Positions 1 through 11,400 of a stretch of DNA of 64,000 bases are shown in pieces. Under the pieces are notes generated by a model. That model was not told the DNA's origin. It ran no database searches and saw only the letters and a list, made by a program, of their open reading frames with translations. The position numbers and the translations under genes were made by a program. Numbering within the stretch: position 1 is the stretch's first letter; each line of letters starts with the position of its first letter. Location: NCBI GenBank assembly GCA_028564925.1, contig CM053028.1:363869302-363933301 (forward strand), read 5' to 3'. This DNA is from Lithobates sylvaticus (lineage: Eukaryota; Chordata; Amphibia; Anura; Ranidae).

Positions 1-175
1 GCATGATCCCGCCCCCCCCCCCCCCCAGAAATATTGGGTGTTGTCACTGGCTGCAATAGAAGGAAGGAGCAGTAAAGAAGCACTGGGTATAGTTAGTGTG
101 ACTGGTGCAGGTAGGCACTATACAAAGACACTCTCACTTAACCCTGAATGGGCAGAGCAAGACTGTATCTTTTAA

Positions 176-1081
176 CCGGATCCCGCCCGGCACCTCTATA
201 AATACGTCGGCAGAATGGCATGGCTGGGCAAAGTAACGTACCCATGCGTTACTTTGAATTTCCCGCCGAGCGCCTGCCACGAGCTCTGTGACCCTGCCCA
301 TGGGTCCGGCGGACTCGATCGCCGTGGGGATACCCGCGATCGTGTCACGGAACTCAAGAACGGGGAGATGCCGATGTAAACGGCATCTCCCAGTTCTGAC
401 TAGTGACAGCCCACTGATCTTCTGCTCCCTGTCATCCGGAGCAGCGATCAGTGTGGTGTCACACAGCCACGCCCCCAGTTAGAAACACGCCCCTAGGAAC
501 ACTTAACCCCTCCCCCTAATGGTTAACCCATTCACTGCCAGTGACATTTTTACAGTAGTCAATGCAATTTTTATAGCATTGATTGCTGTATTAATGCCAA
601 TGGTCCGAAAAATGTGTCAAAATTGTCCGATGTGTCCGGGATAAAAATTGCTGATCGCTGCCATTACTAGTAAAAAAAAATTTTTTATAAAAATGCCATA
701 ACTATACCCTATTTTGTAAATGCTATAACTTTTGCACAAACCAATCAATCGCTTATTGCAATTTTTTTTTTTTTACCAAAAATATTTGGAATACGTATCG
801 GCCTAAACTGAGGAAAATAAATACATTTTTGGGGGATATTCATTATAGAAAAAAGTAAAAAATTCGTTTTTTTTTCAAAATTGTCACTCTTTTTGTTTAT
901 AGCGCAAAAAAAAAAAAACACAGGGGGGTCAAATACCACCAAAAGAAAGCTCTATTTGTGTCGTCAATTTTGTTTGGGAGCCACGTGGCACGACCGCGCA
1001 ATTGTCAGCTAAAGCGACGCAGTGCCGAATCGCAAAAAACGCTCTGGTCAGGAGGGTAAATCCTTCTGGGGCTGAAGTGGT
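176..1081 (+). mobile_element. TTAA-flanked non-autonomous element, copy 1
   Basis: The stretch is bounded by TTAA at 172-175 and 1082-1085. It ends in the family terminus GGGGCTGAAGTGG and begins with a diverged end (CCGGATCC). The interior carries the blocks shared by the other copies in the window: a GC-rich first third with ACGTCGGCAGAATGGC, the GCATTGATTGCTGTA block, CTATAACTTTTGC, TTTATAGCGCAAAAAA, AAATACCACCAAAAGAAAGC and CGACCGCGCAATTGTCAG. No transposase is encoded. TTAA target duplications are typical of the piggyBac superfamily, so that assignment is an inference from the target site, not from protein. Small ORFs inside it are not genes. Confidence 0.8.
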
Positions 1082-1845
1082 TTAAAGGATAAGTTCACCT
1101 TTAGGAAAAAAACAATAATAAACATATTTTTGTAGAAAAAATTGTGCAATAATTTTTTCCTACAGGAGCCTGCCAAGCATTGTCCCAGTAATCAGTGGAT
1201 TGCGGGTGCAATGCCTGGCTCATGCACACTCTCCCTCAGCATTCTGCTTATACCTCCATGCAGGCTTTCAATTAGAAAGCTGAGGGAAGAGTGTATGGTT
1301 TACGAGCGTGCTGATCAGCACACTTAGTCCTTAAAAAAAACTACAAGCCTACCACGAGGGCAGACATAACTTGGTTTATTCATCGCTGTAAACGGATGAT
1401 GTGGCTGTGCAGGCAGAGCAGCATACAGCCTTGCCAATTTTTAAATGTGACCGGCTGTGGGGGAGAAGAACCCCCACCTGCTGTCTGGAAAATGTGGGGG
1501 GGGGGGCGCGTGTTGGAATATGTTACACCCTAGATATGGATTATGGATATAACCTGTTGTAAAGAACTACAGAGGCATATGAAGACTTGCAGGATTGTCA
1601 TCTCAGAGTTGGCATTTTAGGCCAGGAAGTTTTCCTGACCCTGGATGATGCCTAAACAAACCTGATTCAGTCCTTCTGAAGAGAAAGGTGAATAAAGGCA
1701 TTGTCTTTTTTTTTTTTTTTTTTTTTTATACCTTCTAGAAATACCTCTTTGAAGCAAACCTATGTTCAAATTACTAACCTAAAGCTGTGTTTTATACTCT
1801 TGCTTGGGTGGACATTCCAGAACACAATATTTTTTCTTATTATAG
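1082..1845. other. dlg1 intron sequence, no gene seen
   Basis: Between the TTAA element and the first dlg1 exon. It holds a short G run near 1496-1508, a T run near 1707-1728 and the polypyrimidine tract and TATAG acceptor that precede the exon at 1846. I see no coding signal here. Confidence 0.6.
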
Positions 1846-1915
1846 GGTTGAGAAAAAAGAACGGGCCAGACTGAAGACTGTGAAGTTTAATTCAAAAGCA
1901 CGGGGAGATAAAGGA
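1846..1915 (+). CDS. dlg1: dlg1 exon: end of SH3 region, start of hook
   Basis: After a TATAG acceptor the exon supplies the last base of a split Arg codon and then [23 protein letters not shown], ending at a codon boundary before GTGAGT. From memory, vertebrate DLG1 has ...[25 protein letters not shown] at this point. The segment joins the SH3 domain to the hook (U1) region of this membrane-associated guanylate-kinase scaffold, which organises receptors and polarity complexes under the plasma membrane. The 70-bp exon is one base plus 23 codons. The preceding SH3 exon is not in the window. DLG2-DLG4 diverge after KTVKFN, which favours DLG1. Confidence 0.96.
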
Positions 1916-2101
1916 GTGAGTACTTAAATATTTCATGGACCTTTTTCATATACAATCTCTCATCTGTCTCTCTGTGCATGTATTTGTTCTAAATCTGTGT
2001 GCCTCGTGGTAGCATGTATATTTTTCTGTGCAAGCATTTTGATATTGACCCGATTCAAGATTTTAATATATATATATATATATATATATAGTGTGTGTGT
2101 A

Positions 2102-2152
<51 letters not shown>

Positions 2153-3930
2153 TATAAGATTTTTAGTTGGTGAGTTTTGTTTAAATTTTCTCAGTAAAAT
2201 GTGCATTTAAAACAGCCCCAACTACTGTAATTCTAGTAGTTTATAAAGTTGCAGTCTGAGATGTTGCTTGCTTCACTTCTCTGCTAATGTTCAAACAAGC
2301 TAGGTGATTAGTATTTTCAGAAAAATGGGAATGTATGCATTTCCCTCATACCTATGACATTTATATACTCAGCTTGTTTATAAAGTTGAATTATAGGTGC
2401 ATTACCACTGCATATAGTTTGGTTGCTGCAATATAGGTAGCTGAGCAATGCACTTTTTTTGGGGCATTTTTTAATTTATTTTTGCCCTTTTTATATATAC
2501 ATGTATACCTGCCGTTATTTCCATTGTTGTCTAGTTAACAGATCTTTACATATTTCATGTAACGTTCTACTTTTTTTCAGACATTGAGGGACATTCATCA
2601 AAAATTGGAGCTCATTGGTTGCACAGCTGCTCCAGATTCTGGTTGCTCCAGTTTTGATAAATTCCCCCTAAAATATATTTTCTCTTGGATCCATTGGCAC
2701 CCATCCCTCTTCTCGGTGGAAAAGTAATAACTTTATTCTGACCCTAGGGATAAAGGAAATGTTGCATGCACTAGTGTGCATTTTATAGGAGAATTTAACC
2801 TTATAAATGGTGAAGTAAGCATAGTTTGTAACCCATTTAAGCCAAGTGCATTATAGTGTGAAATACCTAAACATAGCCATTTCATTATCTAATATGTAAT
2901 TTATCGCTTTCCAAGTTGAATGCAATTTTTTCACATTTGATTATTGGAAAATTGTTGTGATTGGCTTTGTATGTAATTTATCTTTTTATTAGGTGTAAAT
3001 AAAAAAAAAATAATGCTACATCAATGCATTTTAAAATTAATCTTTAGGTTAATGCTCACAACAACTGGACTTGTTTGGAAAACCTTTTCTATTGACTGAA
3101 GAATGCTGTAGTTTTAACTGCTTCCAAAGAGGCACTAGTGCTTTATTGAATCATACAAAACAAAGCCATGTTAGCATGAGTTAAGGCTAATGCTTACATC
3201 TTGAAATCCAAGCATTTTTCCTGCTTGCTGGGGCAACGAGAGCTGCAGCTCTCGTATACCAAAGCCACAGTGTTTGCAGCACCTCTCTCCCCTTGCCCAA
3301 TCACAGAATGATCTGTATTCTGTGAATAATTCACACACTACAAAGTGATCTGTTAATGGGCAAAGGGCAAGAGTCACAGACCAACGGCGTGGCTTCAGTG
3401 TTTGAGAATTTCAGCTCTCATAGCTACAGTGGGTCAGACGTAAAGCCAGAGCTGTAATATCTGACCTTAATGAAAGCGTAAATATTAACAAAATGGCAGA
3501 GATACTTTAAGTGGCATACGGCTCCCGAATAAATAAAATAAATAATAAAAAAAATGTACTTTAAATTAAAAAAAAAAATTAAAATTGCCTGAAGTTTTTC
3601 TTTAAGGTAGTTAGTAAAGGGTATCCCTTAAACTTAAATCATTAATGGTTAGGATGGTAAAGCCATAGTAAAACTGCATAGATAGTAATAACCCTGCCTC
3701 ATTTGATGGTTGAGAATGAGGAGGAATTAAACCAAACCGAACACTCTTTCCTCTAAGATTTTAGTTTTTCTTTCAGTTTATTTTTTTTTAAAGAATCTTT
3801 ATACATTTTAAAGTTCTAAGTCATATTGTAAATTGCCAAAAGCTAGCTTTTGTAACACCTCTGCAACACAAAAAATGGTCACATTTTAAGTCTGAATACC
3901 TTACACTAAATACTGAAACATTGGAGTATA
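1916..3930. other. dlg1 intron: (TA)n/(TG)n microsatellite and small fold-back remnant
   Basis: Contains an AT dinucleotide tract with a TG/TATG interruption at about 2066-2146. It also holds a small inverted-repeat remnant at about 2588-2671, where GGGACATTCATCAAAAATTGGA is mirrored by TCCAGTTTTGATAAATTCCCCC. The remnant resembles the larger MITE at 3931. The rest is A/T-rich unique-looking sequence with no coding signal. The ORF around 3171-3377 on the minus strand has no recognisable family and no splice context. Confidence 0.6.
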
Positions 3931-4088
3931 TTTACTAAAGCTAGAGAGGGCAAAATTAGTCAAAATTCTGCATAGAAACCAATTCGCTTCTAACAGCTTG
4001 TTTAATTAAGCTTTGGCAATAAAACCTTGAAGCTGATTGGTTTCTGTGCAGACTTGTGACAAATTTTGCCCTCTCTAGCTTTAGTAAA
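3931..4088. mobile_element. Fold-back MITE, about 158 bp
   Basis: The element begins TTTACTAAAGCTAGAGAGGG and ends with its reverse complement (CCCTCTCTAGCTTTAGTAAA). The inverted arm runs about 27 bp with little mismatch. The interior has the CATAGAAACCAATTCGC / GCTGATTGGTTTCTGTG pair that extends the hairpin. I recall this layout from short non-autonomous DNA transposons common in frogs. The superfamily cannot be settled from these ends. Confidence 0.8.
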
Positions 4089-5450
4089 TCCCATTGTGAC
4101 AAGCTAGCTGAGCATGTGTTATGGTTTCATAAACAGCAATGTCTCTGTATTCTTATTTTTGTTAAATCTTTTAGTAAATGATATTCTAATGTGCTTTAGT
4201 AAAATGTTACTTGACAGCATGCTATACGTGACTGCAGATTATTTTAACTAAATTAACTGAGTGATGTCCTTGTTCTTTGAATGTATAACAGTTTGTACAC
4301 ACACTGTGTACTAACACTGCTCCCCAAAATGCATGAAATGAGTTGAAACAAATACGCTTGCCATTGATATAGAACTGCATTTTCTGTGATATTATTCCCT
4401 CTTTTCCTCTGCTTTTGTTGTTTGTCCCTCAGCGTTTAATCATATTTACCTATTTATCTAGGCCCAGTAAAAAATTGGCTTTATGAAATAAGATGGGACT
4501 AGAACTCCTGCTTTTGTAGAGCATAATGATGGCAATCCTACAATGCCATTTGTATTTCCAGAAATCTTAGTATATACTATACCTGGCAAATTCAAAGATG
4601 TTCTGAACATAGCAGATATATTTACCATTATTAAAAATCTATTCTGTGATCACAGGAATGTTAAGTACATCCAGTGTATATTGAAAGCATTAAGCCCCAG
4701 CATTGATAAATACAGTAAAATTAATGATTGTTTTAGCAGGCATTTCTATGCTTTTTATTGCCTACATCTGAGGAATTGACAATGGAATCTGCCTCAGATG
4801 TGAGCTATGATTCGTATCCTTATGGTACGCTGGCAACACAACCTTTACATTGCTGGTGGTATATCTGTCGGTGTTCTGTCTTCTCTTCTGAGAAAATAGA
4901 AATTCAGTCATGAGGCTTATTTAATAGCTTAATGGTAAAAGTGCATCTCTTCTTTTATTTGTCACAATCAGCCTTTACCTGATACGCCTTCAGTCTTTGA
5001 ATTCTGCCATAATTGCTAAATTTGAAGTGTTTATAATGAACCTTACCTTTTTTTTTTTTTTTTTTTCCCTTGCTTTGGGAACCATGCTAGTAGCCACCTA
5101 TTAGTAAATTAGATGGGGATATCATACCGTTTTAGCCTAGCTGAACTTCCACGATTTTGAACCCGCATTTCAGTCTAACTTCGGGAGCGATTTTAGAGAT
5201 CCTGCACAGATGTCTATTGAAGTCGCCCCTGAAGTCGCCAAAAGTAGTGCAGGGAACTACTTTTAGTAATTGGTGTGGCGCCGAAAAGTCAGCGTTGCAC
5301 TGATTCTGACAGTGCTGTTGCCGGCAATAGGCGTCGATTTGACGTGTCAAATCGCATGTCAGAACGGCCCAATGTGAACAGGTGCTTAAAGGAAAACCTA
5401 TCATATTTTTTTTATTTATTTTTTTTTTTTTTTAAATCAATTTTGTTATA
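4089..5450. other. dlg1 intron, no gene seen
   Basis: Mostly A/T-rich intronic sequence. At about 5105-5395 there is a GC-richer patch (CGATTTTGAACCCGCATTTC ... AAATCGCATGTCAGAACGGC) that resembles fragments of the frog MITE group with TTCACAC-type ends seen elsewhere in the window. Poly-T runs lie at about 5048-5066 and 5406-5433. No exon with splice signals was recognised. Confidence 0.5.
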
Positions 5451-6239
5451 CAAGTTTTTACTCTAAATTAAAATGGAATCCGTGCTTAGGACAGATAGGT
5501 GTGCAGCCTCCCCTATTAGACCCCCAAGAGGGCTAAGAGAATAGAAAATATGTTTGTTGGGGTAAGTGACACTCCCTAAAATCAGACCAAAATTACCCTA
5601 TGTTTATAAACAATATATGCTTAATGCACACCACCCTATGTGACCATACAGGTAAGTGTACCTATAGTATACCAAAATGTACCAAAAAACTTCTGAAAAT
5701 CAACAAACTGTGATACCTACATAAGTAAACCTCCCACCATACAATAACTCAATTGTATACCATAAGAAAACCAAGTAGTAATGAAAATACTAAATTATAA
5801 GACTTAAAAAATCCACCAGTAAAGACCACCAGAGCATATAAAAGTCCAATATAAGTGTTTGTAAAAAATAGGAAAATAAGGGTCCAATAAAGTGTTTGTA
5901 AAAATTGAGTAATAAATACACATAATAGTGTGTATATAAATAAATGTTCCAGAAAAATGTGAATCTCCAAAATAACCAAGCGTTGCATATATTCCAAAGA
6001 AACTCCGAAAAGCTTGTGCAAAAAATACTTGTACAGCAATTAAATTAAAGTGACTCTTGTGCGTAGCAAATCAGGTGACTCTCGTGCTTCCCCTCAAGGG
6101 TCCCCACTCACCAGCTCCTAGTACCCCTGCAGGCGTGGTAGGCATATAGAATAACTGTGGGTGAATTCTCCTGGTGACTCGTCCCACAGCTTGCCGATAG
6201 CCCCTCTCACTGGCTTCTCCAATTGGCAAGCTGCGGGAC

Positions 6240-6445
6240 CACCTGCCAGTGCCAATTAGTGCCACCTGTCGGTGCTGCCCATTAGTGCCACCTGGCAGTG
6301 CAATCCAGTGCCACCTGCCGGTGCCAACCATTGCCACCTGCCGGTGCCAATTAGTGCCATCCAGTGCCACCTGTCAGTGCCCCTCAGTTCCAACCTCAAT
6401 GCCGTCCCATCAGTGCCCATTAGTGCAGCCTATCAGAGCACATCA
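6240..6445. repeat. Minisatellite with CAGTGCCACCTG-type units
   Basis: Short degenerate units built around GTGCCACCTGCCGGTGCCA and variants are repeated about ten times. Read on the minus strand they become GGCACTGG.AGGTGGCAC, the same core that is amplified inside the TTAA elements at 32560-33330, 36400-36910 and 55460-55640. Long open frames across it on both strands reflect repeat composition, not genes. Confidence 0.75.
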
Positions 6446-6518
6446 GTGAAGGAGAAAGAAAATTATTTGCAAAATCTTATAACAACAAAACAAAAGTTGA
6501 TTTTTTTTTTTTTTTTAA

Positions 6519-6971
6519 AGTGGAAGTAAAGTCGATTTTTGCACTTTCACCTACAGGTAAGCCTATAATGAGGCTTACCTGCAGGTAAAAAAAATATCTC
6601 CTAAACCTGTACGGTTTAGGAGATATTCCCCGTGCAATGCGCCGCTGACTGCAGCGGCGCATGCGCACGGGGAGATTCTCGGCCGAAAGGCCGGCAGAAT
6701 CCGAACCCTGCCGGGATGAAGTCTCCCGTGCGCATGCGCGGAGTGACGACATCGCGGCTCCAGCCACTCACAGCGCTGGAGCCGCGATACCCGGAAGACA
6801 CGCCGAGGCAACATGTCAGCGACCTCGGCGTGGACCAGGTGAGTTACCGACGCCTCGTTCTAAGGTAAGTATTTCATAATGAGCTAGTATGCGATGCATA
6901 CTAGCTCATTATGCCTTTTCCCTTACAGGTGTATAAAAATTAAAAAATATGTCAGCGGGTTTACTACCGCT
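6519..6971. mobile_element. TTAA-flanked MITE, family with AGTGGAAGTAAA ends
   Basis: Flanked by TTAA at 6515-6518 and 6972-6975. The left end is AGTGGAAGTAAAGTCG and the right end CGGGTTTACTACCGCT, an imperfect inverted pair. The interior is GC-rich with nested palindromes (TCTCCTAAACCTGTACGGTT, GCCGCTGACTGCAGCGGCGC, and the ATGAGCTAGTATGC hairpin). It is non-autonomous. It is a different family from the CCACTTCAGCC elements although both sit at TTAA. Confidence 0.75.
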
Positions 6972-7118
6972 TTAATATTGTTCTTTTTCTTGCTTGGCAT
7001 CAGGCATGAGCAATTCTTATTGCCCGATGCCCCAGGCATACAGTTCTGGGTGCTGGGCAGAGGATTTAAATAACTGGCTTTTTAGCTGGCTCCTAAATTC
7101 TAAGCAAAATTTTCAAGC

Positions 7119-7122
<4 letters not shown>

Positions 7123-7196
<74 letters not shown>
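7123..7196. repeat. (TA)n microsatellite
   Basis: An uninterrupted AT dinucleotide run of about 37 units, inside the inverted-repeat element. The open frame with an IYIYIY string across it is an artefact. Confidence 0.95.
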
Positions 7197-7199
<3 letters not shown>

Positions 7200-7611
7200 T
7201 ACATACATTTTTTTTTTTAATATATTTTTTACAAACACTTTATTGGACCCTTATTTTCCTATTTTTTTTTAAAAGCACTTATATTGGACTTTTATATCCT
7301 CTGGGTGTCTTTTCTGGTGGATTTTTTAAGTGTCTTATAATTTATAATTTACTTTTGGTAAGTTGGTTTTCTTAAGGTATACAATTGAGTTATTGTATGG
7401 TGGGAGGTTCACTTATGTAGGTATCGCAGTTTGTTGATTTTCAGAAGTTTTTTGGTACATTTTTTTGGTATACTATAGGTACACTTACCTGTATGGTCAC
7501 ATAGGGTGGTGTGCATTAAGCATATATTGTATATACACATAGGGTCATATTGGTCTGATTTTAGGGAGCGCTACTCACCCCAACAAACATACTTTCCAAG
7601 TTTTTACTCTA

Positions 7612-8429
7612 GACCTTTATTCATCTTTAGGTGCTTTTTGGGTTTTCTAAAGTGTGCTCAAAGTAGTATTTGTTTGTAGAAAACCCTTTATTTTCCTTTT
7701 GAGGAGCTACTGAAAATTGAATCACAAAACAAATGCATGGAAATATGGGCGGAAAAAAATGAGTAAACTATAACTAGAGTTGCCAAAAGTCATTCTAGTT
7801 ATGTTTAGTGCATTTTTTTGTGTGTTCTGAAACTGGTTCAATGCTGGAGGGTCATGGATATTTTTACACAGATGCTGATTTAGCTTCTGCATCCAGTGCA
7901 TATTCATAAGCAGCCCTAACTATAGGAAGGATGGAGGCAATGGATTTGGTACCAAATTTCAGTTTTAAACTTATTAGACTAATTTAACTTAAATATGGTT
8001 CCTCTTTAATGTTTGTTTTAGAAAACTGTTTTGCATTGCCATTCATAGTTGTTCAGTTAGGACAACTGATTGTGCATACCCTGTTGAAGGTACAAGGTTC
8101 CCAGAGTCTGCAATTCCTATCCAATTGTTCTGTGTCAAAAATGGTAGCACATTTAAAAGGCAACTACACCTTTGGCTTAAGTCCCTAAAATGCCTTATTG
8201 ACACATTTGGCAAAGACTTTCAATGTACCAGCATTCTGAAGTCATATTACATTTGATAATTGATTATTTTTTTCTGCATAGGCTTTCATTCCAAACCCAT
8301 TGACATCAAACTATAGATTTGGTTGCTTTGAGTTTCAGTACACTCTACCGTTAATGCATTAAATAAGCCTCTGTCTTATTGTATAAGAATTTCTGATTTA
8401 CACACATTTATTGAGCTAATACATTAGAA
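7612..8429. other. dlg1 intron, nothing recognised
   Basis: A/T-rich sequence between the inverted-repeat element and the DIRS fossil. There is no open frame with known homology, no splice-framed exon and no clear repeat structure. Confidence 0.5.
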
Positions 8430-11400
8430 ATTAATTTTCTTATCGTACATCATGGGACACAGTGCATAGTAGTTACTATGTGGGTTGTAGGCCACCTTGA
8501 GGTGATGCACACTGGCACGCCCTAAATTAAAAAGTGCACTCCCTATATAACCCCTCCCACTGGTGGGAGTGCCTCCGTTTTTTCGCCAGTGTCTAAGGTG
8601 TTGGTCACGAGTGAAGATGTGCTGTGCTGAGCTTCACTGGAGCAATCCTTGCTGGGGCTAGCCATGCAGCCGGATCCATTCAAAGTGTCTTTTAGGCCGA
8701 ATTGAATGGTACCCGGGCCTCGTATCCAAAGAAACGAGGTCTTGCCTGTAACTCTTCTCTTTTTAGAGAGCTGGACCGGGGATCCAGTACTTTTTGGTAT
8801 TAAGGCCATAAAGTTTTACTGGTGGAGGTGCTATTGCAGGTCCAGGATTGTGGGTTTCCTTGAGGATCCCCAGCTCCTGAAGGTTTAACAGAACCCACTG
8901 TGAAGGGTGAAGGTTGGGTCTGTTGGTTTACCACAGAAAACCCTGCGGCGGGAAAGGTAAGTCAAGTTTTTCTAAAATTTTTAAAATATTCTTATGGATG
9001 TCTCCTTTAATTAGTAAAATGTTTTCATGCCTATGTGTCATCACTAGGGGCTGTATAGAGCACTTGCATTGCATGCTTCTCAGAGAGCCCACGATGTGTC
9101 CAGGAAACAGCAGTTTTCTCTTCGGCCACCAGCAGACCTCTTGTAAGACCCCCTTTGCTGTTTTTCCTTCAGGGAAAGTGCGCTCTCTTGATCCCATAGG
9201 AAAAGCTTTCTTTTGAAAGGAAAGAGGAAGGGCTGTAGCGACAGGGGCGGTGGGCCTTACTGCGGCGTTGGCGTCCTCCAACGCCCAGCGCGGGGAATGT
9301 GTGTTTTAAAGCCACTATTTATGCTGTTTCAAGCTGCAGAGGGACACCAGAGCGAAGGTATATGAGGTTTGGTGACACATTCCTTTGACTCACTACTGCA
9401 TCAGGCTGAGCATTAATAGCAGCAGAGCTGGACTATTGCTCAAGTAATGCATGCATTCCTTCTGGTAGTACCTCTGCTTTGTGCATCAGGCTATGGTCGG
9501 AAGGGAGGTTAAAATCACCTCAAAAAAAGGGCTCTAGAAAGACTATGGTCACTAGTGGAGCCTAGACCCATCTCAAAGATGAGATCCTCCCCTGAGAGTA
9601 ATATGGCTGGTCATAATGGGCCATCAGGAGGGGCAAGGTTTGCAGCTGCTTTTAGCATTACAGCCCCTGTATATATGAATACAGATGTTTTTTTGGAGCA
9701 AAAAAAAAAAAATGTATGCTTTAATCGCATCCCAGAGTGGGACTAAGCATAAGAGGTCCCCGTCCGTTGCTCCGGACCCTCATGAGGAGGAACAAGGGGC
9801 AAGAGATGACGAATTTCTCCCAAGGGACCAGGAAGAGGCTGATGTCCGAAGAACCTAATGCGAAAGGCTCAGGTTCGCAGGAAAGGTGGTTGGTACAGAC
9901 TCTCGCTGAATTGGTCCGCTACACATTTATACTGCCAATAAGCGCAGCCAATCGATGAGCCCACTTCTGGTTTGGGTTCATTAAAGCCTCCTCAATCTGT
10001 TCATGCTTTTCCTATCCATGACTAAAAAAAAGCTTATGTATTCTGAGTGGGAGCACCCAGATAAACAGTTTTTTCCTCCAAAATTTTTTTTAAATACTTT
10101 ATCCTATGGAGAAAAAGTTCAAATGGGGATTTCCAGCAGTTGACGCTGCTATATTCTCTCTACCTGACTGGTCCAGTAGACAATGCTCATATGCTAAACG
10201 ATCCAACAGATAAGAAGTTGGAATTCCTTTTTAAAAGCTATATTTCGCTTGCAGGGATCAGAGTATCTCAGTCCTTAAAGGACCAGTTTATGGAGATACT
10301 CAAGATTATTCCTGATCAGCAGGCCCAAGAATTTTGGCCAGGGTATCAGAAGCGTTGTGTTTTACAGTAGACGCTATGAAAGAATCTGTTCTCCAGGCCT
10401 CACGGCTCATGCATGGGCTGGTACATGTGCATAGAATCCTATGGTTGAAAAATTGGTCAGCCAAAGCGCCATGCAAAAGCTCTTGGCCAGCTTCCCATTT
10501 CACGGTGAACGGTTATTTGGAAACAATATGGATAGGTAAATCCAAAGAAGTTCTAATGGAAAAAGTTCCCTTTACCGCTTAAAAAGAAGTTTAAGCATTT
10601 TCTCTTTTAAAACGTGCTTCTTCTCTGGTGCCAAGGGCATCAGCCTCCAGGCGGTCATGACGGACTCCACCGTCAGGTTCAAGAGGTAAACCTCAGGGTT
10701 AGTCCCAGGGCCAAAAGAGGACATGGGAGAGGCAACCCACAAAATACTAAAGCCTCTTTATGAAGGGGCACCCCCCCCCCCCCCCGCTTGCTCGAGATGG
10801 GTGACAGATGGGTGGCTTCTAGGTTACAAACTAGAGTTTTGAGGGTTCCCGTCTCCTCGTTTTCTCAGATCAAACGTTCTCAGAGAGTAAGTGAAAAATA
10901 AGTCTATTTCTAGCTTTGGATCATCCCTTGTCTCAAGGAGTAATATCGGTGGTCCCCTTGGAAAAGCTTCTGGCGTCAATCAACATCAAGGATGCTTTTC
11001 TCCATGTGCCGTTTTTCCTCGCTCACCAGAAATTTCTACGCTTCAAGGTAGAAAATCTTAATTTCCAGTTTTTAGCTCTGCCTTCGGTCTAGCTACTGTA
11101 CCTTGAGTGTTTGCAAAGGTCCTGTCTCCTCCTTTAACCAGGTTAGGGGCTCAAGGTATAACGACACTAGCCTACTTAGATGATCTACTCTTTATAGATC
11201 AATCGGTAGCCCGCTTAAAACCAAAGTTTGGTCAGCTCCTGAATACCTAGGTTGGATTCTCAACCTAGAAAAACCATCAAGGAGATTGCAGTACTTGGGG
11301 CTGATCATAGATAGAGCTCAGAAGAGGGTGTTTTTGCCCCAGGAAAGGATCAGTTCCATAAGGGAACCGATTCAATTGATCAAAACAAAGAAGAATCCTT

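Larger units (their letters stand above)
5451..7611. mobile_element. 2.1 kb inverted-repeat element between 15-bp direct repeats
   Basis: CAAGTTTTTACTCTA occurs at 5451-5465 and again at 7597-7611. Inside, about 5546-5950 is repeated in inverted orientation at about 7230-7596. Paired segments include ATATGTTTGTTGGGGT with ACCCCAACAAACATAC, the CACCACCCTATGTGACCATA block, and the ACTCAATTGTATACC block. The centre holds a minisatellite (6240-6445), a separate MITE (6519-6971) and a (TA)n tract (about 7123-7196). The direct repeat looks like a target duplication too long for a cut-and-paste transposon. The family is unknown to me. Confidence 0.65.

Noticed and set aside
6994-7272. Open frame with a long IYIYIY string
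   Set aside because: Translation of a (TA)n microsatellite.
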